Assembly (NCBI GenBank): GCA_946553025.1
Contig: CAMNRM010000012.1
Span: 25,577 to 89,576 of the forward strand
DNA length: 64,000 nucleotides
Direction: 5' to 3'
Source: an uncultured Clostridium sp.
GTDB taxonomy: Bacteria; Bacillota; Clostridia; Lachnospirales; Lachnospiraceae
Translations under genes and position numbers: made by a program
Notes under the pieces: model-generated
The model's database searches: none
What the model was told of the DNA's origin: nothing
The model's input: the letters and a program-made list of their open reading frames with translations, nothing else
Shown: positions 7,109-15,294 of the stretch, one piece after another
Layout: each line of letters begins with the position of its first letter
Position numbering within the stretch: position 1 is the first letter of the stretch

Positions 7109-10100
7109 AATTAGAATTAGTGAATAAGAAGGTAGTTAGTTCGATTGGTATTGGTATTCTTGCCTTTATCACTTCTGCCACACCTGTTTTGGCAGCGGGA
7201 AGTGATGCCATCGAAGCAGGGGAAAAGAAAGAAGAAGCAACCGTTAAAGAAAGTGAAGCGAAAGAAACCGAGAAAACAAGCCAAAATAAAGAAGTAAGTG
7301 ATAAGTTATCTGAGGCAAAAGATTCTATTCAAGAGGCAAAAGAATCGGTAAAAGAGGAGAAACAGGAATCGAATCAGCCAGATGTATCGAATGGAGATAA
7401 AGCCGAATCAAATCCGTCAGAAGAATCATCAAAAGAAGACAGTTCGTCAGGGGATGCGTCAAAAGAAGACAATTCGTCAAGAGATGGATTAAAGGAAGAT
7501 GGTTCATCAGAAGATACATCAAAAGGAAATGAAACGGTTTCCGGTTCATCTGAAGATGCATCGAAAGAAGACGAAGGCACGTTGAATCAGCCAGAAAATG
7601 CATTAAAGGAAGAGGAAGGTACAAAAACTCAGCCAGAAGAAACATCAAAAGAGGATAAATCCGATGTAAATTCGTCAGAAGAAACATCAAAGGAAAACAA
7701 AGCTGAGTTGATTGCTGCCGAAGATGTGCAGAAGGAAGCGGAAACGGAATTAGATAACGCAGATAATACATTGAAAGAAACTGAGGCTGCGCCAAATCTG
7801 TCAGAGAATACCTCGAAAGAAGAAAGTTCTTTGTCAAACCAGCCGGAAGATACATTGGGGAATGATGAAACAGAATCAAGTCAGCCAGAAGATACACCTG
7901 AGAAAACAGAAATCGAAGTTAATCCGACAGAAACCGAGGGTAAGACAGAAAATAATTCGGATGTAAAAGATGTGCTTACGGATACGCAGGATACGATTCA
8001 AAATGCAGAAGATCAGGTAGAAGATGGAAATAAGGACAACCAGACAGAAATTATGGATTCCCTGGCTCAGGCAGAAGAAGCGATTGGAAATCTGCAGGGA
8101 ATGGTTACAGAATTAGATAATCTGAATCAGGAAGCAGCAGATGCAAAGGACAACTTAGAAGACATTTTAGCCGATGACGAACGGGGTACTTTAGGAATTG
8201 TTGTGGAAAATATTTCCAACGCAAAAGACACGGCAAATAAGGTTGTTGAATCCACAAATAAAGATGCAGAAACAGCAAAGGAAAATGCAGACAGTGCAGA
8301 AAAAGCACAAGCGATTACTTATGAGAGCAGTGCGGCGGCACAGGCTGCAAAAGAACAGGCACAAGCAGATGCAGAAGCAGCACAGAAAGCACTGGAATCT
8401 GCTCAGGCTGCGAATAAAACTGCCCAGGAAAGTGTGTCTATGGCAGAAACTTCCCTTAAGATTCTGGAAGAACAGAAGGATAAAGCAGATAAGGCTTTTG
8501 AAGATGCCAAGGATAAGGTGAAAGCTGCCCAGGATAAGCTGAACCAGATTCTTGCAGAGAATAAGATCGGTGAAGGTTATGACGGGGATGCTAAGGACGC
8601 GATAGACGCTGCGAAGGCTGCATTAGATAAAGCAAATAAAGATAAAGAAGATGCCGAGGAAAAGGCTAAAGAAGCGCAGGAAAAAGCGTCAAGTGCGAAA
8701 GATGAGTTAGTTATTGCAAATGATAAATTGGATAACGCACAAAAGATGCTGGATGGATTGAAAGAAGAGAAGCAGCAGGCAGATGCTGACTTAAAAGCTA
8801 AAGAAGAAGCATTAGAGGCTGCAAAAGAAAAAGAAGAAGCGCTGCAGAAAGAATATGAGGACAAAACAGAAGCTGAGAATAAGGCCAAAGAGAAGTTAGA
8901 AGAGGCGAAAAAAGAACAGGAAGAAGCAGATAAAATAGCTGAGGATGCCGCTAAAAATAAAGAAAGTGCAGAGCAGGCAGTTGAAGAAGCTGATATTAAG
9001 GTAACGAAAGCTGAAGAAGCCAAGAAAAACGCAGAACAGGCAGTAGAGAATGCAGAGCAGGCTGCAAAGAATGCAAATAAAAAAGTAGAAGAAGCCGAAG
9101 ATGCTAAAAAAGCAGCAGATTCTGAGGCAGAGAATGCTAAAAAAGAGGCAGAAGAAGCTAAAAAGCTGGCTGAGGAGGCCGCAAAAAAGGCTGAACAAGC
9201 AGCTATAGAAGCAAGTAAAGATGAAACTGCGGCTGAAACGGCGAAAAAGGAAGCGGACGAGGCAGAAAAAGCTGCAAAGGAGGCAGAAGAGAAAAAGGCA
9301 TCTGCAGAGAAAGATGTAGAAAAAGCAATAGCAGAAGTAGAAAAGGCAAAGGAAGAAGCAGAAGCCGCAAAAGTGGAAATAGAAAAGGCAAAGGAAGAAG
9401 CAGAAGCCGCAAAAGTGGAAATAGAAAAGGCAAAGGAAGAAGCAGAAGCCGCAGAAGCTGCAAAAGAAGCTGCGAAGAAAGAAGCAGAAGCTGCAGAGGA
9501 GGCTCAAAAAGCCACAGAAGAGGCAGCTACGAAGGCTCAGAACGAGTTTAATGCAGCTAAAAATGAAACCCTTGAAACTTTATTTGAAACCGCCAAGACA
9601 CAGCAGGATGCAGCTCAGATTGCCTTTGAAAATTGGCAGAAAAATAAAAATGATGATACATGGGAAGCATATCATAAAGCTTCAGATGAACTGGCAAATA
9701 CATTAATTCAATATACATTCTTGCAGGGAAATACAGAAGACCTGAAAGATATTACATTTGGAGGATGGGTTTCTGAACAGAAAGATAATAACTATGTCCT
9801 GATAACTTATAAGAAAGATGGGGTAGAGCAGAAAGAATATTTTGACTATGTAATGAATGATGAGAGTGATGGAAGGATTACACTTGTCAAAAAATCTCCA
9901 ATTTATCAAGCTGATGGAAAACCTGAATTAGTTGTGACACATGAAAATGGAGAGGCAATTTATAAGTTGGGAAATCAAGTAATTGATTCTTCATGTTTTA
10001 CTGGAGATGCGGAATTAGGATATAAGGTAAAGGCAGATATTGAGGTTACAACAGAAACCTATACATATTCACCAGGAGCATTTGGTTGGATTAAAAATAC

Positions 10101-12486
10101 TGTAGAAGCTGTTACAAAATATGGAATAACCACTTACTATAAGGTAGAAAATGGTAAGAGAACAAAAGTGGAAGTAAAATTCGATGAGAATGGTAATCTT
10201 CATAAGGTTGAAGGAGTAATTTGTCATAAAGTATCCAGTTTTACAGAAACGAAAACAGAATTTTTAGAAGCTGAATATAAGGCTACTGGCACATTTGAAG
10301 GTAAAGGTCAGGACTATCTGTCCGAAGATATGTTTAATAATGGTTCCGACGAGTACCAGCAGAAGACAAATGAATTAAGAGATAAAGCGGCAGAAGCCAA
10401 TAAAGCTAAAGAAAAAGCTGATCAAAAAGTACAAGAAGCAGCTGGAAATAAGGCCGAAGCAGATAAAGCCAGCGATGCTGCAAATCAAAACCTTCAGAAT
10501 GCGACAGATCGTCAAATAGCTGCAGATGCTGCTAAGGAAAAGGCAGAGGAAGATGTTAAAAATGCAACCGAAAAGAAAGAAGCTGCAGATGCTGCTAAGA
10601 TAGAAGCAGAACAGGAAGCTGAAGAAGCTAAAGCAGAAGCAGAAGCAAAGGCTGAGGATGCGAAAAATAAAGCTGAGGAAGCAAAAAGAGCAGCAGAAAA
10701 GGCAGAAGAAACAAAGAAATTGGCAGATGCAACTGAAACCGCTAAAAAGATAGCGGAAGAAAAATATCAACAGGCTCAGAAAGCAGCAGATAAAGCAGCA
10801 GAAGAGCAAAAAAAGGCAGAACAGAACCTGGCTGATGCTCAAAAGGCGGCAGGCGAAGCTGCTGAGAAACAGAAAGAAGCAGAGGATAAATTAACCAAAG
10901 CTAAAGATGCAGAAGCTGAAGCAAAGAAAGAAAAAGAAAAGGCAGATGAAACATTAGCAAATGCTCAAGAAACGGCAAAGGAAGCAGCAGATAAGAAGGA
11001 TAAGGCAGATAAAGAATTAACAGAAGCGCAGAATACGGCAGATGCAGCAAAAGAAAATAAGAAAAAGGCAGAAAAAGACCTTAGCGAGGCTCAGGAAGCG
11101 ATAAAAAGGGCAGAGGAAGAAAAAGCAGAAGCAGAACGGGAAGCAGAACAGTTAAAAGAAGATATTTCTTATGCAGAGGATGTCAAAGCAGAGAGTGAAA
11201 AAACGGTAAACGATTTGCTAAATATTATTGAAAATGCAAAGGATGCAAATGAAAAAGCAGAGAATGCAGGAAATATCAGTGATTCTGTTCTGGAGGCATA
11301 TAAGAAGGTGATTGAAGCTGTTGAAGCCCTTTCGACATTAACTGCACAGAAAGATGTAGATGAAAACGCATATCAGGCATTTGTGCAAACATATAATCAG
11401 GCTGTTTCTGATTACCAGGAAGCACTTACAGCGAAAGGAATTTCTGATGCTATTTTACTTGAGATTGAAGATGCAGCTGAACGTGCCCGTATAGCAGCTG
11501 ATGCAGTATTTGCCTATAATACCACAACAAATCCAGGAACAGATGAACCGGGAGAAAACGAACCAGGAACAGGCACTGATACGGAAACGGGTGGAACAGG
11601 TTCTGACACGGAAACAGGCGGAACAGGTTCTGACACGGAAACGGGTGGAACAGGTTCTGACACGGAAACAGGCGGAACAGGTTCTGACACGGAAACAGGT
11701 GGAACAGGTTCTGATACGGAAACGGGTGGAACAGGTTCTGACACGGAAACAGGCGGAACAGGTTCTGACACGGAAACAGGCGGAACAGGTTCTGATACGG
11801 AAACGGGTGGAACAGGTTCTGACACGGAAACAGGTGGAACAGGTTCTGGTTCAGGAGCAGGCGGAACGGGTTCTGGAAGTAGTGGAACAGGCTCAGGTTC
11901 CAGTTCTGGTGGTTCAGGTTCTGGTGGCTCTCGTGGAACGGGAATTTCCGGTAGAGTTTCTGGCGGTTCTACCAATGAAGGAACAGATGTTGTGGAGATT
12001 GATGCTGAAGAAGTACCGTTAGCACAAGTGCCGCAGCCAGAAGTTACAGATGTAGAAGCTGTCAATGAGGAGAACCCATCCGTATTACCGGGGAATGCTC
12101 CCGTCCTTTTGGCAAATGCAGGTAATGGTTTCAGAATAACAAGAAATACAAGGGCAGAAGATAATGAAGTTACGCCCAAAGCGCTTGCCAAAGCAGTTGA
12201 AGAAGAGGTAGAAGCAGAGGTAATTGATGAGCAGGATGTTCCATTGGCAGAAATGAAGGAAGATACTGCTGCAGATGAAAACCTGAAAGCGATTGAGGAT
12301 AAAGACAGTACAGATGAAGTTCAGGATATAAAAGATGAAGAAGTACCTTTGGCTGATTTTGCATCTGCACAGGAGAGGATGTCCTGGTGGTGGTGGCTGC
12401 TGATTGCCTTATTTGGTGCAACAGGGGTTGAGATGTACAGAAGGCATAAGAAAAAATTAGCAGAACAAAATAGAACGGAAAATTAA
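7105..12486 (+). CDS. Giant coiled-coil surface protein with C-terminal membrane anchor
   Basis: A 1,793-residue secreted protein. Residues 1-31 form a signal peptide (GIGILAFITSATPVLA then AGS). Residues about 35-300 are an acidic Ser/Glu/Asp-rich region with repeated (S/A)SKED and QPED blocks. Two long Ala/Lys/Glu heptad regions (about 300-810 and 1090-1400) should be extended coiled coils; three 14-residue direct repeats lie near residue 750. A non-repetitive beta-rich domain of about 280 residues (812-1089) splits them and is the best candidate ligand-binding head. Ten exact 9-residue DTETGGTGS repeats (from 1493) and a Gly/Ser linker follow. Three (E/D)xVPLA motifs (about 1637, 1711, 1747) precede WWWWLLIALFGATG and a basic tail. 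No LPxTG is present. Family unknown; probably an adhesin or stalk. Confidence 0.85.
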   Translation: MKLELVNKKVVSSIGIGILAFITSATPVLAAGSDAIEAGEKKEEATVKESEAKETEKTSQNKEVSDKLSEAKDSIQEAKESVKEEKQESNQPDVSNGDKAESNPSEESSKEDSSSGDASKEDNSSRDGLKEDGSSEDTSKGNETVSGSSEDASKEDEGTLNQPENALKEEEGTKTQPEETSKEDKSDVNSSEETSKENKAELIAAEDVQKEAETELDNADNTLKETEAAPNLSENTSKEESSLSNQPEDTLGNDETESSQPEDTPEKTEIEVNPTETEGKTENNSDVKDVLTDTQDTIQNAEDQVEDGNKDNQTEIMDSLAQAEEAIGNLQGMVTELDNLNQEAADAKDNLEDILADDERGTLGIVVENISNAKDTANKVVESTNKDAETAKENADSAEKAQAITYESSAAAQAAKEQAQADAEAAQKALESAQAANKTAQESVSMAETSLKILEEQKDKADKAFEDAKDKVKAAQDKLNQILAENKIGEGYDGDAKDAIDAAKAALDKANKDKEDAEEKAKEAQEKASSAKDELVIANDKLDNAQKMLDGLKEEKQQADADLKAKEEALEAAKEKEEALQKEYEDKTEAENKAKEKLEEAKKEQEEADKIAEDAAKNKESAEQAVEEADIKVTKAEEAKKNAEQAVENAEQAAKNANKKVEEAEDAKKAADSEAENAKKEAEEAKKLAEEAAKKAEQAAIEASKDETAAETAKKEADEAEKAAKEAEEKKASAEKDVEKAIAEVEKAKEEAEAAKVEIEKAKEEAEAAKVEIEKAKEEAEAAEAAKEAAKKEAEAAEEAQKATEEAATKAQNEFNAAKNETLETLFETAKTQQDAAQIAFENWQKNKNDDTWEAYHKASDELANTLIQYTFLQGNTEDLKDITFGGWVSEQKDNNYVLITYKKDGVEQKEYFDYVMNDESDGRITLVKKSPIYQADGKPELVVTHENGEAIYKLGNQVIDSSCFTGDAELGYKVKADIEVTTETYTYSPGAFGWIKNTVEAVTKYGITTYYKVENGKRTKVEVKFDENGNLHKVEGVICHKVSSFTETKTEFLEAEYKATGTFEGKGQDYLSEDMFNNGSDEYQQKTNELRDKAAEANKAKEKADQKVQEAAGNKAEADKASDAANQNLQNATDRQIAADAAKEKAEEDVKNATEKKEAADAAKIEAEQEAEEAKAEAEAKAEDAKNKAEEAKRAAEKAEETKKLADATETAKKIAEEKYQQAQKAADKAAEEQKKAEQNLADAQKAAGEAAEKQKEAEDKLTKAKDAEAEAKKEKEKADETLANAQETAKEAADKKDKADKELTEAQNTADAAKENKKKAEKDLSEAQEAIKRAEEEKAEAEREAEQLKEDISYAEDVKAESEKTVNDLLNIIENAKDANEKAENAGNISDSVLEAYKKVIEAVEALSTLTAQKDVDENAYQAFVQTYNQAVSDYQEALTAKGISDAILLEIEDAAERARIAADAVFAYNTTTNPGTDEPGENEPGTGTDTETGGTGSDTETGGTGSDTETGGTGSDTETGGTGSDTETGGTGSDTETGGTGSDTETGGTGSDTETGGTGSDTETGGTGSDTETGGTGSGSGAGGTGSGSSGTGSGSSSGGSGSGGSRGTGISGRVSGGSTNEGTDVVEIDAEEVPLAQVPQPEVTDVEAVNEENPSVLPGNAPVLLANAGNGFRITRNTRAEDNEVTPKALAKAVEEEVEAEVIDEQDVPLAEMKEDTAADENLKAIEDKDSTDEVQDIKDEEVPLADFASAQERMSWWWWLLIALFGATGVEMYRRHKKKLAEQNRTEN
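9340..9465 (+). repeat. Three 42-bp direct repeats inside the coiled coil
   Basis: Units starting at 9340, 9382 and 9424 each begin GAAAAGGCAAAGGAAGAAGC and encode EKAKEEAEAAKVEI (the third diverges at its end). This is recent in-frame expansion of the coiled coil. Confidence 0.85.
11581..11850 (+). repeat. Ten exact-period 27-bp repeats in the surface-protein gene
   Basis: ACGGAAAC recurs at 11581, 11608, 11635, 11662, 11689, 11716, 11743, 11770, 11797 and 11824, always 27 bp apart. Each unit encodes the nine residues TETGGTGSD. Only silent C/T and A/G changes separate copies, so copy number can change without frameshift. Confidence 0.95.
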
Positions 12487-12499
12487 AAATTATTAAGTA

Positions 12500-12535
12500 A
12501 AATAGCGGGAAGGAGATGCTGCCTTCCCGCTATTT
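12500..12535. terminator. Hairpin after the giant surface-protein gene
   Basis: AAATAGCGGGAAGG pairs perfectly with CCTTCCCGCTATTT around AGATGCTG. The T tract is short, so termination on the plus strand is probable rather than certain. Confidence 0.7.
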
Positions 12536-12565
12536 CATATACTTTGTTAGAAAGTATTGTTTGGC

Positions 12566-12594
12566 TTGACACATTTATTTATTATCTATACAAT
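12566..12594 (+). promoter_or_regulatory. Promoter of the first Uma2 gene
   Basis: TTGACA (12566-12571), 17-bp spacer, TACAAT (12589-12594). The surrounding bases, GCTTGACA and TCTATACAATG, recur before the decayed AAA gene at 14025-14053. Confidence 0.75.
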
Positions 12595-12674
12595 GGCATT
12601 ATAAGATCACGAAAATTGATAAGTCATATGAAATAATAGAAGGTTAATAAATTGACAGGAGAGGAGTTGCCGGG

Positions 12675-13223
12675 ATGGAGTTAAAAGAGAATAAAGAGTA
12701 TTGCTCCGATGACTATTGGGGGCTGCCGGAGGGAGAGCGGGCAGAATTAATTCATGGGCAGTTTTATGCCATGGCACCTCCGGGATTTCTCCATCAGAAG
12801 CTGGTAATGGAGATTTCGGCGGCAATCCATCGGTTTATTAAGGAGAAACACGGGAACTGTGAGGTGATACCGGCACCTTTTGCCGTAAATTTGGATCAAG
12901 AAGATAAAAATTGGGTAGAACCGGATATTTCTGTGATTTGTGATAAGGAAAAAATAACCGAGAGAGGGTGTGTCGGGGCTCCGGATTTGATTATCGAAGT
13001 GGTTTCGCCATCAACAAGGAAAGCGGATTATTGTACGAAATATATGCTTTATGCTGAAAGCGGAGTAAAGGAATACTGGATTGTTGATCCGAAAAGGCAG
13101 ACAACGATGATTTATCGCTTTATGGAAGATTTTGCTCCGGTGATTTACCCGTTTGCGGCAGAAATGGAATCTGTTGTACTGCCGGGGCTTTTGGTATGCA
13201 TCAGGAAAATGTTGGAAGGATAG
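12675..13223 (+). CDS. Uma2-family (DUF820) putative endonuclease, copy 1
   Basis: A 182-residue protein of the Uma2/DUF820 family, a PD-(D/E)XK nuclease-fold group common in cyanobacteria and some Firmicutes, with unknown cellular role. The family core is intact: WVEPDISVICDKEKI, GAPDLIIEVVSPSTRKAD, YAESGVKEYWIVDP. The D of EPDIS, the E of IIEV and the following K are the expected metal and catalytic positions. The start at 12675 follows GAGGAG at 12661-12666. It converges with a second Uma2 gene 90 bases away; the two proteins share the same core but differ elsewhere, so they are old paralogues rather than a fresh duplication. Confidence 0.85.
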   Translation: MELKENKEYCSDDYWGLPEGERAELIHGQFYAMAPPGFLHQKLVMEISAAIHRFIKEKHGNCEVIPAPFAVNLDQEDKNWVEPDISVICDKEKITERGCVGAPDLIIEVVSPSTRKADYCTKYMLYAESGVKEYWIVDPKRQTTMIYRFMEDFAPVIYPFAAEMESVVLPGLLVCIRKMLEG

Positions 13224-13266
13224 ATGAAAATAAAAAACATTTGTTTCATAATAAAGATTAGAAAAG

Positions 13267-13299
13267 AGCGGGTAAGGATGAACATCTTCCCGCTTTTTT
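13267..13299. terminator. Terminator between the convergent Uma2 genes
   Basis: AGCGGG (13267-13272) pairs with CCCGCT (13289-13294), extended by AAGGAT with ATCTT, then six T residues on the plus strand. Confidence 0.8.
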
Positions 13300-13313
13300 G
13301 CTTATTTACTTAT

Positions 13314-13889
13314 TTATTCAGAAAAAACCTTATGAAGTTCGATAAAGCACCCATCAAGGATATTAACTTTTGCTACATCTTCCCGGCCATAGACTTCCTG
13401 GACATAGAAGAGATGGCTTTCATTTTGGGTCATAACACGAACGGTTTGATTTTCCGGATCGACAATCCAGTATTCCCGAACACCGGCTCTTTGATACAGG
13501 TTTAGTTTGATAAGCTGATCCATTCGCTGTGTGGAAGGGGAGAGCACTTCAATAACCAGATCCGGGGCACCCTTGCAGCCGCGTTTATCAATTTTATTTC
13601 GGTCACAGATAACAGAAATATCCGGTTCTACTACGGTATTTACCTGTTCGGGGGTATCTTTAGCCTGTTCAAAAAGCCGAACGCCGAAAGGTGCCGGGTA
13701 AACCTTACATGTTTTCCCTTCCAGAAAATTACCAAGCTGTCTTCCGATTTCAAAACAAATTTCCTGATGACGGCTGGATGGTGTTGCCATCATAAAAGCC
13801 TCGCCATTGATGATTTCGATAAGTTCATTTTCATTCCACGAGAGAAAGTCTGCAAATGTATACTGTGTTTTTTCTGCCAGGATAGCCAT
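13314..13889 (-). CDS. Uma2-family (DUF820) putative endonuclease, copy 2
   Basis: A 191-residue member of the same PD-(D/E)XK-like family as the gene at 12675. It carries VVEPDISVICDRNKI, GAPDLVIEVLSPSTQRMDQ and YQRAGVREYWIVDPENQTV. The start at 13889 is chosen because GGAGGG lies 7 bases upstream of it; the in-frame ATG at 13904 would place that site inside the gene. Its own promoter lies upstream. Function unknown; the pairing of two convergent Uma2 genes beside a decayed nuclease-ATPase gene and RloAB suggests an accessory or defence-type neighbourhood. Confidence 0.85.
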   Translation of the reverse strand: MAILAEKTQYTFADFLSWNENELIEIINGEAFMMATPSSRHQEICFEIGRQLGNFLEGKTCKVYPAPFGVRLFEQAKDTPEQVNTVVEPDISVICDRNKIDKRGCKGAPDLVIEVLSPSTQRMDQLIKLNLYQRAGVREYWIVDPENQTVRVMTQNESHLFYVQEVYGREDVAKVNILDGCFIELHKVFSE

Positions 13890-13943
13890 AAAGTTTCCCT
13901 CCAAATGTGTTTTTTATCTATAAATATCTGCCTGATGATAAGC

Positions 13944-13973
13944 ATTATAACAAAGATGATTTTATTGTGTCAA
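13944..13973 (-). promoter_or_regulatory. Promoter of the second Uma2 gene
   Basis: On the minus strand TTGACA (13973-13968) and TATAAT (13949-13944) are 18 bp apart. Confidence 0.7.
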
Positions 13974-14024
13974 TGCAGGTAAATCAATTATGGTGTTTTT
14001 TATTATCTTTTAGCTTTCCTTTGC

Positions 14025-14053
14025 TTGACATCCATGCTGCTTGTCTATACAAT
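14025..14053 (+). promoter_or_regulatory. Promoter of the decayed AAA/PD-(D/E)XK gene
   Basis: TTGACA (14025-14030), 17-bp spacer, TACAAT (14048-14053). The flanks GC before and CTA...ACAATG after match the promoter at 12566-12594. Confidence 0.7.
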
Positions 14054-14086
14054 GACCTTATATCGGGAAAGGAGCGTGATCCCAAG

Positions 14087-15179
14087 ATGGGCATTTACCT
14101 GAATCCGCCAGCAGACGGTTTTACAGATATTTTGAAAGACGGCTTTTATGTAGATAAGACCGGACTTATTACCTATACCAATCAGGTTATGGGAACTTCG
14201 CGGAAGCTGACCTGTTTTAGCCGGCCCCGGCGGTTTGGTAAGTCTTATGCAGCGCAGATGCTGGTTGCTTTTTATTCAAAGGGGGCAGATTCCAGGCATT
14301 TGTTCTACGGGCTGAGATCTGCCTGTCCGCCGGAGGAAACTTCAGGAAGCGTGTCGATGGTATGACGGATATGGATTTCACAGCCTGCGTCATGTCTATA
14401 GCCCTAATTCGGTGATGAAAGCGGTTATGAATCGTCGCTTTAACAATTATTGGACGCAGACCGAAACTTATGATGCTCTCATGGTTTATATTGACTTAAA
14501 TTTTGATGGTCTGAAAGATGCGGTTGTGGATTTGCTCGGTGAAAATCGATGCAGGATTGATGTCGGTTCTTTTCAAAATGATATGACTTCCATGAAAAGC
14601 AGGGATGATGTACTGACCTTGCTGGTACACCTGGGCTATCTGGCTTATGATGCAGACCGGAGGGAGGTGTACATTCCCAATGAAGAAATCCGGGAAGAAT
14701 TTCTTCGGGGAATCCGCAACGGAAGCAGAAAGGAACTGGTGAAAGCTGTGGAGCTTTCCGATAGGCTTCTGGATGCCACAATCCGTATGGACAGTGATAC
14801 GGTTGCAGAGATCATTGAAGAGGCCCATCTGGCTTCTACGTCACCAAGATATTATAATAACGAACAGGCGCTTCGCTCGGTAGTGATCATGGCCTATCTT
14901 AGCTGTGTGGATCATTATGAGCAGTTTGAAGAACTGGCAAGCGGACGCGGATATGTGAATATCCTGTTCCTTCCCAGGAAGACCTCCGGGAAACCGGCTC
15001 TGCTGATTGAGCTTAAATGGAATAAGAGTGCAAAAGGTGCAGTAACCCAGATGCAGAACAAAGATTACAGCCAGTTTGCCAGAAAGCTGGGCTATGAACA
15101 AAAACTGCTTCTGGTGGGAATTAATTACAGTACGAAGACGGGGAAGCATACATGTAAGATTAAGCAGTTCAGAGAGTAA
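14087..15179 (+). pseudogene. Decayed AAA-ATPase-like / PD-(D/E)XK protein (internal deletion and frameshift)
   Basis: The 5' part (14087-14365) encodes the start of the AAA-ATPase-like family: GIYLNPPADGFTDIL, YVDKTGLI, SRPRRFGKSYAAQML (the RFGKS P-loop) and FYGLRSACPPEE. In a different frame, from about 14335, the sequence continues CRWYDGYGFHSLRHVYSPNS and runs to 15179 with NFDGLKDAVVDLL and the C-terminal nuclease motif PALLIELKWNKSAKGA. In intact relatives these two blocks are separated by roughly 150-200 residues that include the Walker B region; here they are joined almost directly and out of frame. The nuclease half (ATG at 14412) could still be translated, but the ATPase is broken. 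Such genes are frequent, repeated and often decayed in gut Firmicutes. Confidence 0.82.
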
Positions 15180-15226
15180 ATAGTAACCAAAATATTTGCA
15201 GATATTCGGATTTTTCGATAATAATG

Positions 15227-15265
15227 TTGACTTTTCATATATGATGGATATACTATACAGTATAG
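15227..15265 (+). promoter_or_regulatory. Promoter and start-site palindrome of the RloAB pair
   Basis: TTGACT (15227-15232), 16-bp spacer, TATACT (15249-15254). A perfect 13-base palindrome, CTATAC-A-GTATAG (15253-15265), covers the end of the -10 and the expected start point and could be an operator. Confidence 0.6.
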
Positions 15266-15294
15266 AAAAGTTTTGGCTTTGGAGGTGAGGGTTA

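Noticed and set aside
7325..7897. Long minus-strand leucine-rich frame opposite the surface-protein gene
   Set aside because: Complement of GAA/TCA-rich codons; no ribosome binding site and no recognisable protein.
11581..11850. Regular repeats that might suggest a CRISPR array
   Set aside because: The 27-bp units are directly adjacent with no unique spacers and are in frame within a gene.
11514..12191. A 225-residue minus-strand frame rich in Pro, Val and Ser repeats, and a plus-strand frame of VLTRKQAEQ repeats at 11501-12022
   Set aside because: Both are shadows of the 27-bp repeat array read in other frames; the array has no stops in several frames.
13907..14086. In-frame extension upstream of the decayed AAA-type gene
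   Set aside because: It crosses the promoter at 14025-14053 and the family N-terminus starts at 14087.
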